64,000 nt of DNA, taken from contig CAJTLC010000007.1 of assembly GCA_910576995.1 (NCBI GenBank), forward strand, positions 1 to 64,000, read 5' to 3'. A model generated the notes under the pieces. That model did no database searches, was not told the DNA's origin, and was given only the letters and a program-made list of their open reading frames with translations. The stretch comes from an uncultured Ruminococcus sp. GTDB lineage: Bacteria; Bacillota; Clostridia; Oscillospirales; Ruminococcaceae. Shown in pieces: positions 1 to 8,329 of the stretch. Each line of letters begins with the position of its first letter. Within the stretch, counting starts at the first letter, position 1. The position numbers and the translations under genes were made by a program.

Positions 1-352
1 GATTCACGGTACGCAAAATCGTATGTCTCATGATAACGCTGCTGATTTCATAAAAAGATATGGACTGATGGCTGTGCAAAAATGCGCTGAAATGCCTGAA
101 CACTTACACCCACATATGTTGCGGCACACTCGTGCAATGCACTTATACCGCAATGGTATGCCGCTGGAGCTGCTGTCACAGTTTTTAGGACATACAAGCG
201 TTGATACAACAAGAATTTACGCATACGCTGATACTGAAATGAAAAGAGCGGCGCTTGAAAAGATCACTTCCAAAGAACCGAATACAAAAACATTAACTGC
301 AATCTGGGGAAATGACGAGGATATGATCCTCAAACTTTCCGGTCTGCTTTAA
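1..352 (+). CDS. Tyrosine recombinase/integrase, C-terminal part (5' end outside window)
   Basis: The reading frame is open to the window edge, so only the C-terminal part of the catalytic domain is present. The segment HPHMLRHTRAMH carries the HxLRH motif (His and Arg of the catalytic pentad), LGHTSVDTTRIYAYA carries the second catalytic His and the tyrosine nucleophile in the usual spacing (LGH about 15 residues before Y). Such enzymes cut and rejoin DNA for excision or integration of conjugative elements, prophages or integrons. It is followed by a truncated methyltransferase and a broken accessory gene on the other strand, so it probably belongs to a decaying mobile element. Whether the full gene is intact cannot be judged here. 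Confidence 0.85.
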   Translation, partial: IHGTQNRMSHDNAADFIKRYGLMAVQKCAEMPEHLHPHMLRHTRAMHLYRNGMPLELLSQFLGHTSVDTTRIYAYADTEMKRAALEKITSKEPNTKTLTAIWGNDEDMILKLSGLL

Positions 353-382
353 TATTCTATCTTTGTTATTCCGATGTTTGTT

Positions 383-685
383 TCACGATCTCCCTATTCT
401 ATCCACTCTCTTTTCTTTCTTCGGAATAACTCCTTTTGCGGGATAACTTTGACAAGGGAATCCGCCCGATATAAGGTCGAAATTAGGTAATTTTTCCGGT
501 TCGATTTTTCTTGCGTCATCGTAGAACACCTCGCTTTCCGTATCATAAAGCGTTTCGTATGCTAATTTCGCATATTTATCAATTTCACAGTACCCCACAC
601 ACTTGAATCCTCCGGCTTTTTCAAGTCCCGAACGAAATCCGCCGATCCCTGCGAAGATATCAAAATATCTTATCAAATCAACCAC
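383..685 (-). pseudogene. DNA (cytosine-5) methyltransferase, N-terminal fragment
   Basis: The 100-residue product opens with the SAM-binding motif I of C5 methyltransferases (FDIFAGIGGFRSGLEKAG), continues with the motif II region (CVGYCEIDKYA) and reaches motif IV with the catalytic cysteine (GGFPCQS). The family then continues for another 200-300 residues with motifs VI-X and a target recognition domain. Here the frame departs from the family right after PCQS and stops about 20 residues later, so no active enzyme can be made. The start is a GTG at 685 or the TTG nine bases further in. The truncated end lies 30 bp from the recombinase stop, which suggests a deletion during element rearrangement. 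Confidence 0.8.
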
Positions 686-754
686 ACCTTTCCTTTATTT
701 TGCTGTGCATCACTCCTTTCGTATAATAGTTTTTAGCAGATATTTCGGACTTTT

Positions 755-1390
755 TTACATTCTCATATCAAGCTCCGGTTCTTCCGATAACTCCTCGCTG
801 CTTTCCATTTTTACCGAAATATCGGGCTGAAACGGAATATCAAGATTGCTGACCTCAACCGAACCTATACCGTCCATTTTGCTTAGCTTCTGCGCAACCG
901 CATAGGTCATAATCTCCTTTACTTCATTGAAATCACAGTCGAGATCCTGCAAAACATCGTCTATCGTAAAATCCCTATAGCCATGTTGAACGGCATTTGA
1001 GATCCTCTCCGCCATTTCGCTTAACAAATTCAAGAGTTTCTTTTCACTGTTCGTCAGCGATATTTCGGGATTCCGCTGTCTTTCCACAAGTTCCTTTGCT
1101 CCCGGAATATATTAGGCGTATCGTGCGTAAGCCATACCTTCCGATTCGATCAACAGCCCGTCGCCCTGTTCCTGATCGTAAATCAGCAGGCAATGATAAC
1201 TGCCCTCTTTGTCGCAGTACATCATATCAGCGTTCTCCGCAATCAGCCTATTGTCACGCAGCGGATGTCTTTTCAGCTCGTCAAATTCCGCATGGGGGAC
1301 GGCTATCGCTTTCTCCACCACGAAGGATCTCGTTTGGAATTCAGATTCCTTTCGGAGCAGATTTGTATTGATTATCAGCTTTTCGCTCAT
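755..1390 (-). pseudogene. DUF6329-like mobile-element accessory gene, split by an in-frame TAA
   Basis: Two open frames, 1112..1390 (92 residues from ATG, good GGAGG ribosome site) and 755..1087, lie in the same reading frame and are separated only by a TAA at 1112-1114 after YARYA. Reading through gives YARYA-stop-YIPGAKELVERQRNPE. From memory, related proteins in conjugative elements have YARYxQYIP at this point, so a single CAA-to-TAA change is the simplest explanation. The N-terminal half (VEKAIAVPHAEFDEL, LIAENADMMYCDKEGSYHCLLI) is well conserved in such elements but its function is unknown. The second half could be translated separately from a GTG at 1087 but has no clear ribosome site. 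Confidence 0.6.
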
Positions 1391-1476
1391 TGATTTTACC
1401 TCCGGATTTTTTAGATTTCCTCTTTAATAGTATAAATTTTACATTGAGCTCACCTCCTCGCCATGAAACAAAAAAA

Positions 1477-1527
1477 GACCGCTTTGTTCAACGTCACTTT
1501 AAATTCGTGACATTAGACAAAACGATC
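1477..1527 (-). terminator. Imperfect hairpin followed by T-run on the minus strand
   Basis: The arms around 1477-1496 and 1507-1527 are imperfectly complementary (GTCAC loop GTGAC at the tip). On the minus strand they are followed by TCTTTTTTT. This fits an intrinsic terminator or attenuator upstream of the broken accessory gene. Confidence 0.5.
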
Positions 1528-1563
1528 TTGCAAAATTCGTGTATTATTTTCTGTATAAAAAAA

Positions 1564-1594
1564 GCAGATTTGAGATTATTTTTCTCAAATCTGC
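1564..1594 (-). terminator. Intrinsic terminator (minus strand)
   Basis: An 11-bp perfect stem (GCAGATTTGAG at 1564-1574 with its complement at 1584-1594) is followed on the minus strand by seven T residues. It lies downstream of the tRNA terminator and may act as a back-up. Confidence 0.65.
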
Positions 1595-1706
1595 CTTGAA
1601 ATTTTCCGAATTTTTTCCTCTGAGAGGGTTCAAATACCGTAAGTATGAAAAATGTGCAAAAAAGCATCTACGGTTTTACACTTGAATTTTTTCGCCTTTA
1701 AACGCC

Positions 1707-1734
1707 AAAAATCCGCTATATATAGCGGATTTTT
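1707..1734 (-). terminator. Terminator of the tRNA-Met/tRNA-Glu transcript
   Basis: A perfect 28-bp palindrome (A-rich end, ATCCGC core, T-rich end) starts 30 bp after the 3' end of tRNA-Glu. It would form a stem with flanking A and T runs and can stop transcription in both directions. Confidence 0.75.
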
Positions 1735-1763
1735 CGGTGGACATCTATTTTATTGTCCAAGTA

Positions 1764-1838
1764 TGGTGACCCGTACGGGAATCGAACCCATGATTCCGCC
1801 GTGAAAGGGCGATGTCTTAACCGCTTGACCAACGGGCC
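1764..1838 (-). tRNA. tRNA-Glu (anticodon TTC)
   Basis: The minus strand folds as a 75-nt tRNA with encoded 3' CCA. The acceptor stem GGCCCGT pairs with ACGGGTC, the T arm contains GGTTCGATTCC, and the anticodon loop CTTTCAC gives TTC. It is transcribed together with tRNA-Met from the promoter at 1961-1989. Confidence 0.95.
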
Positions 1839-1844
1839 TTTTAA

Positions 1845-1921
1845 TGGTAGCGGCAGTAGGATTTGAACCAACGACCAATCGGGTATGAACCGAGTACTCT
1901 AGCCAACTGAGCTATGCCGCC
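1845..1921 (-). tRNA. tRNA-Met (anticodon CAT, elongator type)
   Basis: A 77-nt tRNA with encoded CCA. The anticodon loop TTCATAC gives CAT. The anticodon stem lacks the three G-C pairs typical of initiator tRNA, and the acceptor ends in a G-U pair, so it is called elongator. A tRNA-Ile carrying a lysidine-modified CAT anticodon cannot be fully excluded by eye. It lies six bases upstream of tRNA-Glu. Confidence 0.9.
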
Positions 1922-1960
1922 ATTATGAGGAACAGGTTGATTATCACCTGTGACTTAATT

Positions 1961-1989
1961 ATTATACACCATAATAGCGGAAATGTCAA
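1961..1989 (-). promoter_or_regulatory. Consensus sigma-A promoter of the tRNA pair
   Basis: On the minus strand, TTGACA (1989-1984), a 17-bp spacer and TATAAT (1966-1961) match the consensus perfectly, about 40 bp upstream of tRNA-Met. Confidence 0.9.
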
Positions 1990-2152
1990 GAAAAAAATAC
2001 AAGAAAAATTAAGTTTGTATAAAGCGACAAATGAACACGCAAAATTTATGCTATTGATGTTGGTTTTGCACATAACGGATGATTTGATTTCAAATATTAA
2101 GAAAAACATAAGAAATATACCTGAGAAAAAATAAGAAATAGGGTATATAATA

Positions 2153-2181
2153 TTGACATAGATGGGAGAAAGGAGTAAAAT
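2153..2181 (+). promoter_or_regulatory. Sigma-A promoter of the first two-component operon
   Basis: TTGACA (2153-2158), a 17-bp spacer and TAAAAT (2176-2181). The predicted leader of about 80 nt contains the parS-like palindrome at 2236-2251. Confidence 0.75.
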
Positions 2182-2235
2182 AATAATGCTTCCAGTGATG
2201 AAACATAAAATTTTATTTGCTTGGAAAAATAAAAA

Positions 2236-2251
2236 AGTTTCACGTGAAACA
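2236..2251. promoter_or_regulatory. parS-like palindrome (one mismatch)
   Basis: The 14-bp palindrome GTTTCACGTGAAAC at 2237-2250 with flanking A on both sides matches the ParB site of Firmicutes (TGTTTCACGTGAAACA) in 15 of 16 positions. It lies in the 5' leader of the response regulator, 20 bp before its start. A perfect copy is at 23132-23147. Confidence 0.65.
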
Positions 2252-2270
2252 TTAAAGGAGAATCCACAGC

Positions 2271-2990
2271 ATGAACGAGATAGAAAATGCAGCAATATTG
2301 GTCGTTGACGATGATCATGATATAGTTAATGCAATATCTGCGCTTTTAGAGCGCGAGGGCTTTCAGACATACAAGGCTTACAACGGTATCGAGGCAGTAG
2401 ACGCCCTTGTACAGCATGATGTCCAGCTTATACTTGTTGATATAATGATGCCGAAAATGGACGGATTATCGGCAATGATGAAGATCCGTACAACGAAAAA
2501 TATTCCCATCATCGTGCTTTCGGCAAAATCGGAGGACAGCGACAAGATACTTGGCTTATCAATGGGCGCTGACGATTATGTTACAAAGCCTTATAATCCC
2601 ATGGAACTCATAGCCCGCGTACGTTCGAATCTTCGCCGTTATCTGAGCCTTGGAGCTGCCGAAAGCGCGCGAAAAGATAATGCCATAAGGATAGGGGGGC
2701 TGAGACTCGATCTTGACGAGAAACAGCTTTATGTTGACGGGATCGCAGTGAAACTTACGGCAACGGAATATAAAATAACGGAATTGCTTATGCAAAATGC
2801 AGGCAGAACATTTTCGGCGGAGGAAATTTATTCGAGGGTCTGGAATGAGGATTCCTATTCGGTTGAAAATACGGTCATGGTGCATATAAGGCACATTCGC
2901 GAAAAAATTGAAATCAATCCCGGCGATCCGCGCTACCTGAAAGTCGTCTGGGGAATCGGCTATAAAATAGAAAGACAGGTGGATAAGTGA
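2271..2990 (+). CDS. OmpR/PhoB-family response regulator
   Basis: 239 residues in the usual two-domain layout. The receiver domain has the acidic pocket D13-D14, the phospho-acceptor D57 (LILVDIMMPKMDG), the conserved Thr/Ser region (VLSAK) and the Lys in VTKPYNP. The C-terminal winged helix runs from about residue 140 and ends in the typical VRHIREKIE and GYKIE. AAAGGAG precedes the ATG by about ten bases. It is translationally coupled to the histidine kinase that follows (the stop TGA shares a base with the ATG at 2990). The target genes are unknown; this VanR-like branch often responds to envelope signals. Confidence 0.92.
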   Translation: MNEIENAAILVVDDDHDIVNAISALLEREGFQTYKAYNGIEAVDALVQHDVQLILVDIMMPKMDGLSAMMKIRTTKNIPIIVLSAKSEDSDKILGLSMGADDYVTKPYNPMELIARVRSNLRRYLSLGAAESARKDNAIRIGGLRLDLDEKQLYVDGIAVKLTATEYKITELLMQNAGRTFSAEEIYSRVWNEDSYSVENTVMVHIRHIREKIEINPGDPRYLKVVWGIGYKIERQVDK

Positions 2991-5590
2991 TGATCTTAAA
3001 GAGTAAAATAACGCGCTGCATTGCATTTCTGATGAGCTGCGTCATTGTTGCATTCTGTGCATTCCGCGTTGTTGAAGTTGTGAATGGAACGAATTCGGCT
3101 TACAGCAGAGAAGAGATGTATTCCAAATATTATAGTATTACCAGCGAGATGGAGCAAATGTATGGGAAACTTTGGGCTGTAGGCGTTATGTATCTGCGTA
3201 ATTTGAATGAAGACGGAAATTTCATCGGCAGCGAAGAAATGAAACAGCAGACGATAAAAGCACTGCAAAAAATGGGCTGTATGAATGAGAAAGGCGAAAT
3301 TGAGATTACAAATGAAAAGGGCTTGAAATATAGAGTTGCATACGGCGACAGATCAATAGGAAGCGACGACCTGATTTATGAGCAGGGTAATAAATATTTG
3401 ATGGGCAAACGAAACGATCAGATGTTTCATTCCGTGGTTATGAATAACTATCCATATTCCATTTATGACTTTAACTGGTATCAGACAAATTACGGCATGA
3501 CTTATTATGAAATGCCAAACAAAAGCTATGCGATCTATGATTATGACACTACGGGAATGTACAGTATACAGGATGACCGCGGAGCAAAGATATACTTCAG
3601 ATTGGACGGCTCTACGCCTATTCCACAAGAATATCTTGAACGATCCGAAGAAATAATATACGAACCTTATATAGGCGGCAGCATTAACGGAACGGTTGGT
3701 ATTGATAATATTATAAATTCAGGCGTCGTAACTTCAGCAGTTGTTTCTTCAACAGCGACGACGGAATCGACAGACGGAACTGATTCAACAAATAACGCGA
3801 CAGCTCATCAGACTGAAACGACAGCCGCTGCAATAATTACTGAAAATATTGACCAGTATAACGATTACAATTATAATGATTATGATGAATCCGATCTTGA
3901 AAGAATGGATCTTCCAAACGGAGAAAGCGGGCTGTATTATTATAATGTAGATAATGGTTATTTGTATAGAGTAGACATTCAGGATAACCGCTTTGTAAAG
4001 GAACTTGGTGAAGAATTTCCGCTTGAGATACTCATCCAGCCTAACGATCAGACAATTTCCGAATATACGCAGTTAGAGAAGCTTATCAAAGATACTGAAA
4101 AAAACTGCATACAAGCGATGGTTAAGATTATTCCGTTTGCGGTTACAGCGTTTATTCTCATGCTGTTCGTTCTGATTACAGGCGGCTACAGCGTTAAAGA
4201 GAAGAAATTCATGTTGACTTGGTGCGATAAAATATTCGCAGAATTGCCTATAGCGATTTTATTCATTTTAGTTATGTGTATTTGTGCAATTCTGTATGGC
4301 GGTATGTATTATGAAATATTAGGATTTTGCAAGGAATTCTACACTGAAGCTACAGTACCTAAAATTTATGCTCTGATTTTCGGATGCATATTCGGAGTGG
4401 GCGTATTAATGATAGATACGCTTGTTGTAAGACTGAAATGCCGCAGTTTCTGGAAAACAACGCTGTTTTTTACGATACTGACCGGTATTTGGCAAATTAT
4501 CAGAAAAATCAGAATGAAAGCGGCAGAACACGCTATAAATCGCGATATGCTGAAAAACGACCGCTTCGTATTAAATTTCCTGATACGCACGGCAGCTTTT
4601 ACAGTTGCGGAGATGTTCTGGATATTTATAGGATTATGCCTTGGAGAGTTATTCATTATTTGCTTTATGAGCATAGTTTTGCTGTTTGGTTATATTGTGG
4701 TAAGCCTGCTCGACTTAAAGGCGATGACAGATATTACGAAGCACGTCAGCGATATGAACGGAGGAAATTATCAGAAGCAGACTGTAAGCAAGCTTTCTCC
4801 TGCATATGTCTGCAATGAAAAACTCAATAATATTTCGGCAGGAATCCAGACGGCTGTTGATAGGCAGATTCGTTCCGAGCGAATGAAGATAGAGCTTGTC
4901 ACCAACGTTTCGCACGATCTGAAAACGCCGCTTACGTCTATAATCAGTTATATTGATCTTCTTTCCGCGGAGGAACTTACTCCCGAAGCGATGGATTATG
5001 TGAGAATAATTGCAGAAAAATCCGATCGTCTGAAATCAATGGTTGCCGACCTGTTCGACCTTGCAAAGGCGACCAGCCGCACGGATATAAACGCCGAAGC
5101 GATCGACGTCGTTATATTGACGAGTCAGGTTCTGGGCGATCTTGAAGATAAGATCGAAAAGAGCGGCAGAGAGATACGCACGGATATAAAAATAGAATCC
5201 GCACCGATAATGGCGGAGGGAAAGAAGCTTTACCGTGTATTCCAGAATCTTATTGACAACGCTCTGAAATATTCGATGCCGGGTACGAGAATTTACATTA
5301 TACTGCGCAAGGAATGGAACAACTGCGTTATCATGGTGAAAAATATTGCTTCATATGAGATGAACTTCACTCCCGACGAGATCACGGAAAGATTTACAAG
5401 AGGGGATGAAGCGCGCAGTACAGAGGGCAACGGACTTGGTTTGTCGATCGCAAAAAGCTTTACGGAAGCCTGCGGAGGAACGTTCCGAATCATAATCGAC
5501 GGCGACGTATTTACCGCGGAGATGAGTTTCCCGATCATCAACAACGCTCCGAAAACTCCTGATGAGCCTCTTTCCGAAGAAAAGAAATAA
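2990..5590 (+). CDS. Large multi-TM sensor histidine kinase
   Basis: About 866 residues from the ATG at 2990 (a GTG at 2987 is the alternative). A TM helix at about 5-27 is followed by a long extracellular region rich in Tyr, Asn, Ser and Thr. About five further TM helices lie between residues 377 and 575, an unusual number. A short linker leads to HisKA with the phospho-accepting His near 642 (NVSHDLKTPLTS), then HATPase with the N box (FQNLIDNALKYS) and a G box (GNGLGLSIA). It is the partner of the preceding regulator. The extracellular part has no motif that I recognise, so the signal is unknown. An intrinsic terminator follows directly. Confidence 0.9.
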   Translation: MILKSKITRCIAFLMSCVIVAFCAFRVVEVVNGTNSAYSREEMYSKYYSITSEMEQMYGKLWAVGVMYLRNLNEDGNFIGSEEMKQQTIKALQKMGCMNEKGEIEITNEKGLKYRVAYGDRSIGSDDLIYEQGNKYLMGKRNDQMFHSVVMNNYPYSIYDFNWYQTNYGMTYYEMPNKSYAIYDYDTTGMYSIQDDRGAKIYFRLDGSTPIPQEYLERSEEIIYEPYIGGSINGTVGIDNIINSGVVTSAVVSSTATTESTDGTDSTNNATAHQTETTAAAIITENIDQYNDYNYNDYDESDLERMDLPNGESGLYYYNVDNGYLYRVDIQDNRFVKELGEEFPLEILIQPNDQTISEYTQLEKLIKDTEKNCIQAMVKIIPFAVTAFILMLFVLITGGYSVKEKKFMLTWCDKIFAELPIAILFILVMCICAILYGGMYYEILGFCKEFYTEATVPKIYALIFGCIFGVGVLMIDTLVVRLKCRSFWKTTLFFTILTGIWQIIRKIRMKAAEHAINRDMLKNDRFVLNFLIRTAAFTVAEMFWIFIGLCLGELFIICFMSIVLLFGYIVVSLLDLKAMTDITKHVSDMNGGNYQKQTVSKLSPAYVCNEKLNNISAGIQTAVDRQIRSERMKIELVTNVSHDLKTPLTSIISYIDLLSAEELTPEAMDYVRIIAEKSDRLKSMVADLFDLAKATSRTDINAEAIDVVILTSQVLGDLEDKIEKSGREIRTDIKIESAPIMAEGKKLYRVFQNLIDNALKYSMPGTRIYIILRKEWNNCVIMVKNIASYEMNFTPDEITERFTRGDEARSTEGNGLGLSIAKSFTEACGGTFRIIIDGDVFTAEMSFPIINNAPKTPDEPLSEEKK

Positions 5591-5593
5591 TCA

Positions 5594-5626
5594 AAAACTC
5601 CCCTGAAAAAAGGGGAGTTTTCTTTA
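5594..5626 (+). terminator. Terminator of the RR-HK operon
   Basis: The stem AAAACTCCCC (5594-5603) pairs with GGGGAGTTTT (5612-5621) and is followed by TCTTT, directly after the kinase stop codon. Confidence 0.85.
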
Positions 5627-5643
5627 TGCGTTCAAATTATAAA

Positions 5644-5806
5644 AGAGCTTGTGATCATAGGTTCAGCACACGTCTTTTCGGCAAATTTGTATGCTGGACT
5701 TCGTCAAAAACATTTGCAATACGACAGTATTCCTGCGTGTTTTTTCCTTGTCAGCATACAAATTATGCTCGAAAAGACGCATACTCCACCTATGAACACA
5801 AGCTCT
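5644..5806. repeat. Palindromic repeat, AGAGC-ended family, copy 1
   Basis: A 163-bp element with inverted ends (AGAGCTTGTG at 5644, complement ending at 5806). Inside it has the family words CGTCTTTTCGGCAAATTTG, a CTTCGTC variant of CTGCGTTG, TTTTTTCCTTGTC and AAATTATGCTCGAAAAG. No protein-coding capacity is evident. It fills the space between the kinase terminator and the convergent AraC-type regulator. Confidence 0.85.
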
Positions 5807-5863
5807 AAGTGGAACTATCCTCTTGCATAACTCCGCACAAGTAAAAAATAATTTGAGCGTCTT

Positions 5864-8071
5864 TTACAGACCGCGTCTGTAGGAATTGGGGCTGATGCCC
5901 GTGATCTGTCTGAATTGGCGGAGGAAATATTTATCGTCGTCATAACCGCATTTGGCGGCTATGGCAGGAATACTCAGAGAAGTGGTCAAAAGCAGGTATT
6001 TAGCGAGAGCGATACGGCTTTGAATAAGATCCTGATGAAAGCTTACGCCGAAGATATTCTTGTAAGCGGCGCGAAAATGACCGCAGCTGATATGTAAACT
6101 TTTGCATTCTTCCTCGGCTGACCAGCGCTTTTCGGGGGATCTGTACATAGCGTTTCGAACCTTTCCGAATTCTTTGAAACCTGCATTTTGGCGCATTTTC
6201 AGAAGTTCGGCAGTTTTTTTTACGGCTTCGGAATTAAGCGCCGAAACAAGATCTTCCGGTAAAAGATCGGGGGCGGGCATGGTAATTCCTACGGCTATCA
6301 TGTCATCGATCTCCCTGACCGATCGATAAACGGGAGAATGAGTTATAAGTACAGTCAGCTTATCCGCAATCGTATTATGGTAATTAGCGGGAAGTTTTCC
6401 AACGGCGGTGAAAACGAACTGTTTATCCGGAAGCCGTGCGCAGAAAGCGGAATTATTGACCGCTGTTCTTTTCATACACTCGGCTGTTTCGGAATCAAGC
6501 TTTACAGAGGTGCTTTTTTCATCTATACGATTTTCTCCGCTGAATATTCGTGGGCGAATCATTACGGCGCAAACGACGTCGTCATTATCAGCGTTTGATA
6601 TAGATGCGGAAAGTTCATGAAAAAAACCGTCCTTATTATAGAGTCCTGTTGCGGAATCATGAAATACCGAAAGATTATTGCATTCCAGAAGTTCGTTAAT
6701 ATCATTTTTCATACGCAGAACTGTCAGAGCGTTTACGGCTGCGTTTATCCATTCAATAATAAGGGTATCATAGCCGTCGGGTTCGGTATACTGGAAAATA
6801 AAATGTCCTATCTCGATACCTGCGGAAAACATCGGGACGAGATAAAGGAAACGTTTGTCGCCCATTCCGGGGATAATATCCGGAAACAGGCTGCCGCGCT
6901 TAAAGAATTGCGGTTCGCTCGAACTTTCAATAGGACTGATAACGCGGTACATAGCCATTATTTCGTCGTTGCTGCAAATTTCGAGACTGAATTTTTCTTT
7001 GCGGCTGTACCAGTTTTCGTACAAGCAGAGGTAGATCCCCTTGATATCGCGTATCAGATAAGCAAATTCCTGAAGCACATGGATATAATCTTCCAGCGAA
7101 CGGCAAACGGTCAGTTGTTGTTCAAAGTTGTTGCAAAAATTGAGATTGCGGTAATAATTGGCTGAGCGCACGGAATAGAGTTCCTTTTTCAGATGTTCTA
7201 TATTTGAGCCGCAGGGGCAGGTATCTCCTGTAACCATATAGCCGTCCAGAGGGATATCTTCAATTTCCGCGCCCGTTATCAGGTGGTTGAGAATGCTGAC
7301 AGCCTTTGCGCCGATAGCGGAGCGGTTGCGGTAATATGTTGAAAGAATGGGAACATGGGAAAAGCGATCGCCTATATATTCATAGCCGATTACGGTCATA
7401 CGGTCGGGCAGCTTGAAATCGCGGCTGAAAAACGTATCGATAAGACCGTAAGCCATGTAATCGTTGGTGCATACTAATGCCTGCGGAATTCTCCTTCTGC
7501 CACTTAAATATTCTTCGGCAAGCTTTTCACCGTCGGTGAACCAGAATTCGCCGAATATTACGTTATCATCGCTGAAAGGCAGACCCTTTTCGAGCATAAC
7601 GTCGCGAACTCCCTCAACCCGCAGATGAGCGGTTTCAGCTTCTTTATGACCTGTCAGAACGTCAATTTCTGTAAATCCGTGAACCTCCGTTAAATGGCGT
7701 GTTATATCTTGAAAATCCTTGCGGACGTCGGTGTTTATGCTTGGAAATTCTCCGCCCGATTCGCCTGTTACAACTACGGGAATATCAAGTTTTCGGATAC
7801 GATTCAGGAGAGAGCTGCGGAGTTTCGATTCCAGAACAAGTTCTTCCATATAAATTATGCCGTCCAGCCGTTCAGATTCTATAAGTTCATAAATTTTATT
7901 TTCAATATCCACGTCGGCGTAATATTCGCTGAAATTAAAGAGATTTGAGATGACAACAGGATAGATGTCAAGTTTTTTAGCTTGAGCGAGGACGCCGCTG
8001 AGCATATCGCGCTGTTCGGATTCCGAGGCGCGAGCGGTTATGATGCCTATTACAATTTTTCCGTTTAACAT
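5864..8071 (-). CDS. PBP-fold/AraC-type transcriptional regulator of the xylan locus
   Basis: About 735 residues. Residues 5-290 resemble LacI/PurR-type sugar-binding domains (DGIIYMEE, LVCTNDYMAYGLIDTF, RMTVIGYE) without their N-terminal HTH. A middle part contains a degenerate GGDEF-like segment (DSATGLYNKDGFF, no GGDEF signature). The last 100 residues are a two-HTH AraC domain (LSIPAIAAKCGYDDDKYFLRQFRQITGISPNSYRR). E. coli XylR has the same order of ligand domain and AraC domain. ATG 8071 is preferred over GTG 8077 because GAGG is then correctly spaced. It is transcribed away from the GH10/GH43 gene, so it probably senses a xylan-derived sugar and controls the neighbouring enzymes; that role is inferred. 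Confidence 0.8.
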   Translation of the reverse strand: MLNGKIVIGIITARASESEQRDMLSGVLAQAKKLDIYPVVISNLFNFSEYYADVDIENKIYELIESERLDGIIYMEELVLESKLRSSLLNRIRKLDIPVVVTGESGGEFPSINTDVRKDFQDITRHLTEVHGFTEIDVLTGHKEAETAHLRVEGVRDVMLEKGLPFSDDNVIFGEFWFTDGEKLAEEYLSGRRRIPQALVCTNDYMAYGLIDTFFSRDFKLPDRMTVIGYEYIGDRFSHVPILSTYYRNRSAIGAKAVSILNHLITGAEIEDIPLDGYMVTGDTCPCGSNIEHLKKELYSVRSANYYRNLNFCNNFEQQLTVCRSLEDYIHVLQEFAYLIRDIKGIYLCLYENWYSRKEKFSLEICSNDEIMAMYRVISPIESSSEPQFFKRGSLFPDIIPGMGDKRFLYLVPMFSAGIEIGHFIFQYTEPDGYDTLIIEWINAAVNALTVLRMKNDINELLECNNLSVFHDSATGLYNKDGFFHELSASISNADNDDVVCAVMIRPRIFSGENRIDEKSTSVKLDSETAECMKRTAVNNSAFCARLPDKQFVFTAVGKLPANYHNTIADKLTVLITHSPVYRSVREIDDMIAVGITMPAPDLLPEDLVSALNSEAVKKTAELLKMRQNAGFKEFGKVRNAMYRSPEKRWSAEEECKSLHISCGHFRAAYKNIFGVSFHQDLIQSRIALAKYLLLTTSLSIPAIAAKCGYDDDKYFLRQFRQITGISPNSYRRGL

Positions 8072-8213
8072 TTTCACCTCATAAATTTGCTATAAAAATC
8101 GTTATTTTGATATGCGATTGAGATTCGCCGAGTTATAATAAAAATATCAACATATCATATACTTTATTATAACATATGTTCATGATAAAATCAATATATT
8201 TTATTCATTTTGT

Positions 8214-8246
8214 CCACCAAATCTGCAAATTGTGGGTTGTGAATAA
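8214..8246. promoter_or_regulatory. Candidate shared operator, xylan gene copy 1
   Basis: A 33-bp segment overlapping the -35 box of the GH10 gene is nearly repeated at 12306-12338 before the GH30 gene (28 of 33 positions identical). It has CCACC, four variable bases, TCTGCAA, one variable base, then TTGTGGGTTGT and AATAA. CCAC and GTGG form a weak inverted pair. It is a candidate binding site of the divergent AraC-type regulator. Confidence 0.6.
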
Positions 8247-8265
8247 AGTATGAATCATGTATAAT
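8237..8265 (+). promoter_or_regulatory. Promoter of the GH10/GH43 gene
   Basis: TTGTGA (8237-8242), a 17-bp spacer and TATAAT (8260-8265). Transcription would start near 8272, which rules out the ATG at 8270 as translation start. Confidence 0.75.
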
Positions 8266-8329
8266 TAGATTGAAAGTTATGAAATCGTTACAATTCTTTA
8301 AAATTAAACTAATGAGAGGAATGATTATT

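Larger units (their letters stand above)
1391..1763. other. Gene-less stretch with three minus-strand hairpins
   Basis: No convincing gene lies between the broken accessory gene and tRNA-Glu. The stretch holds three minus-strand hairpin terminators (1477-1527, 1564-1594, 1707-1734) and, on the minus strand near 1450, a strong AGGAGG followed by an ATG at 1444 whose next codon is TAA. Confidence 0.6.

Noticed and set aside
1764..1838. tRNA-Glu 3' end as attachment site of the mobile element at 1-1400
   Set aside because: The tRNA is followed by its own terminator and I see no second copy of the tRNA 3' end in the window; the other element end is not visible.
5837..5862. CACAAGTAAAAAA words at 5837 and 26085 as a repeat
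   Set aside because: Similarity extends only about 20 AT-rich bases and the contexts differ, so chance is likely.
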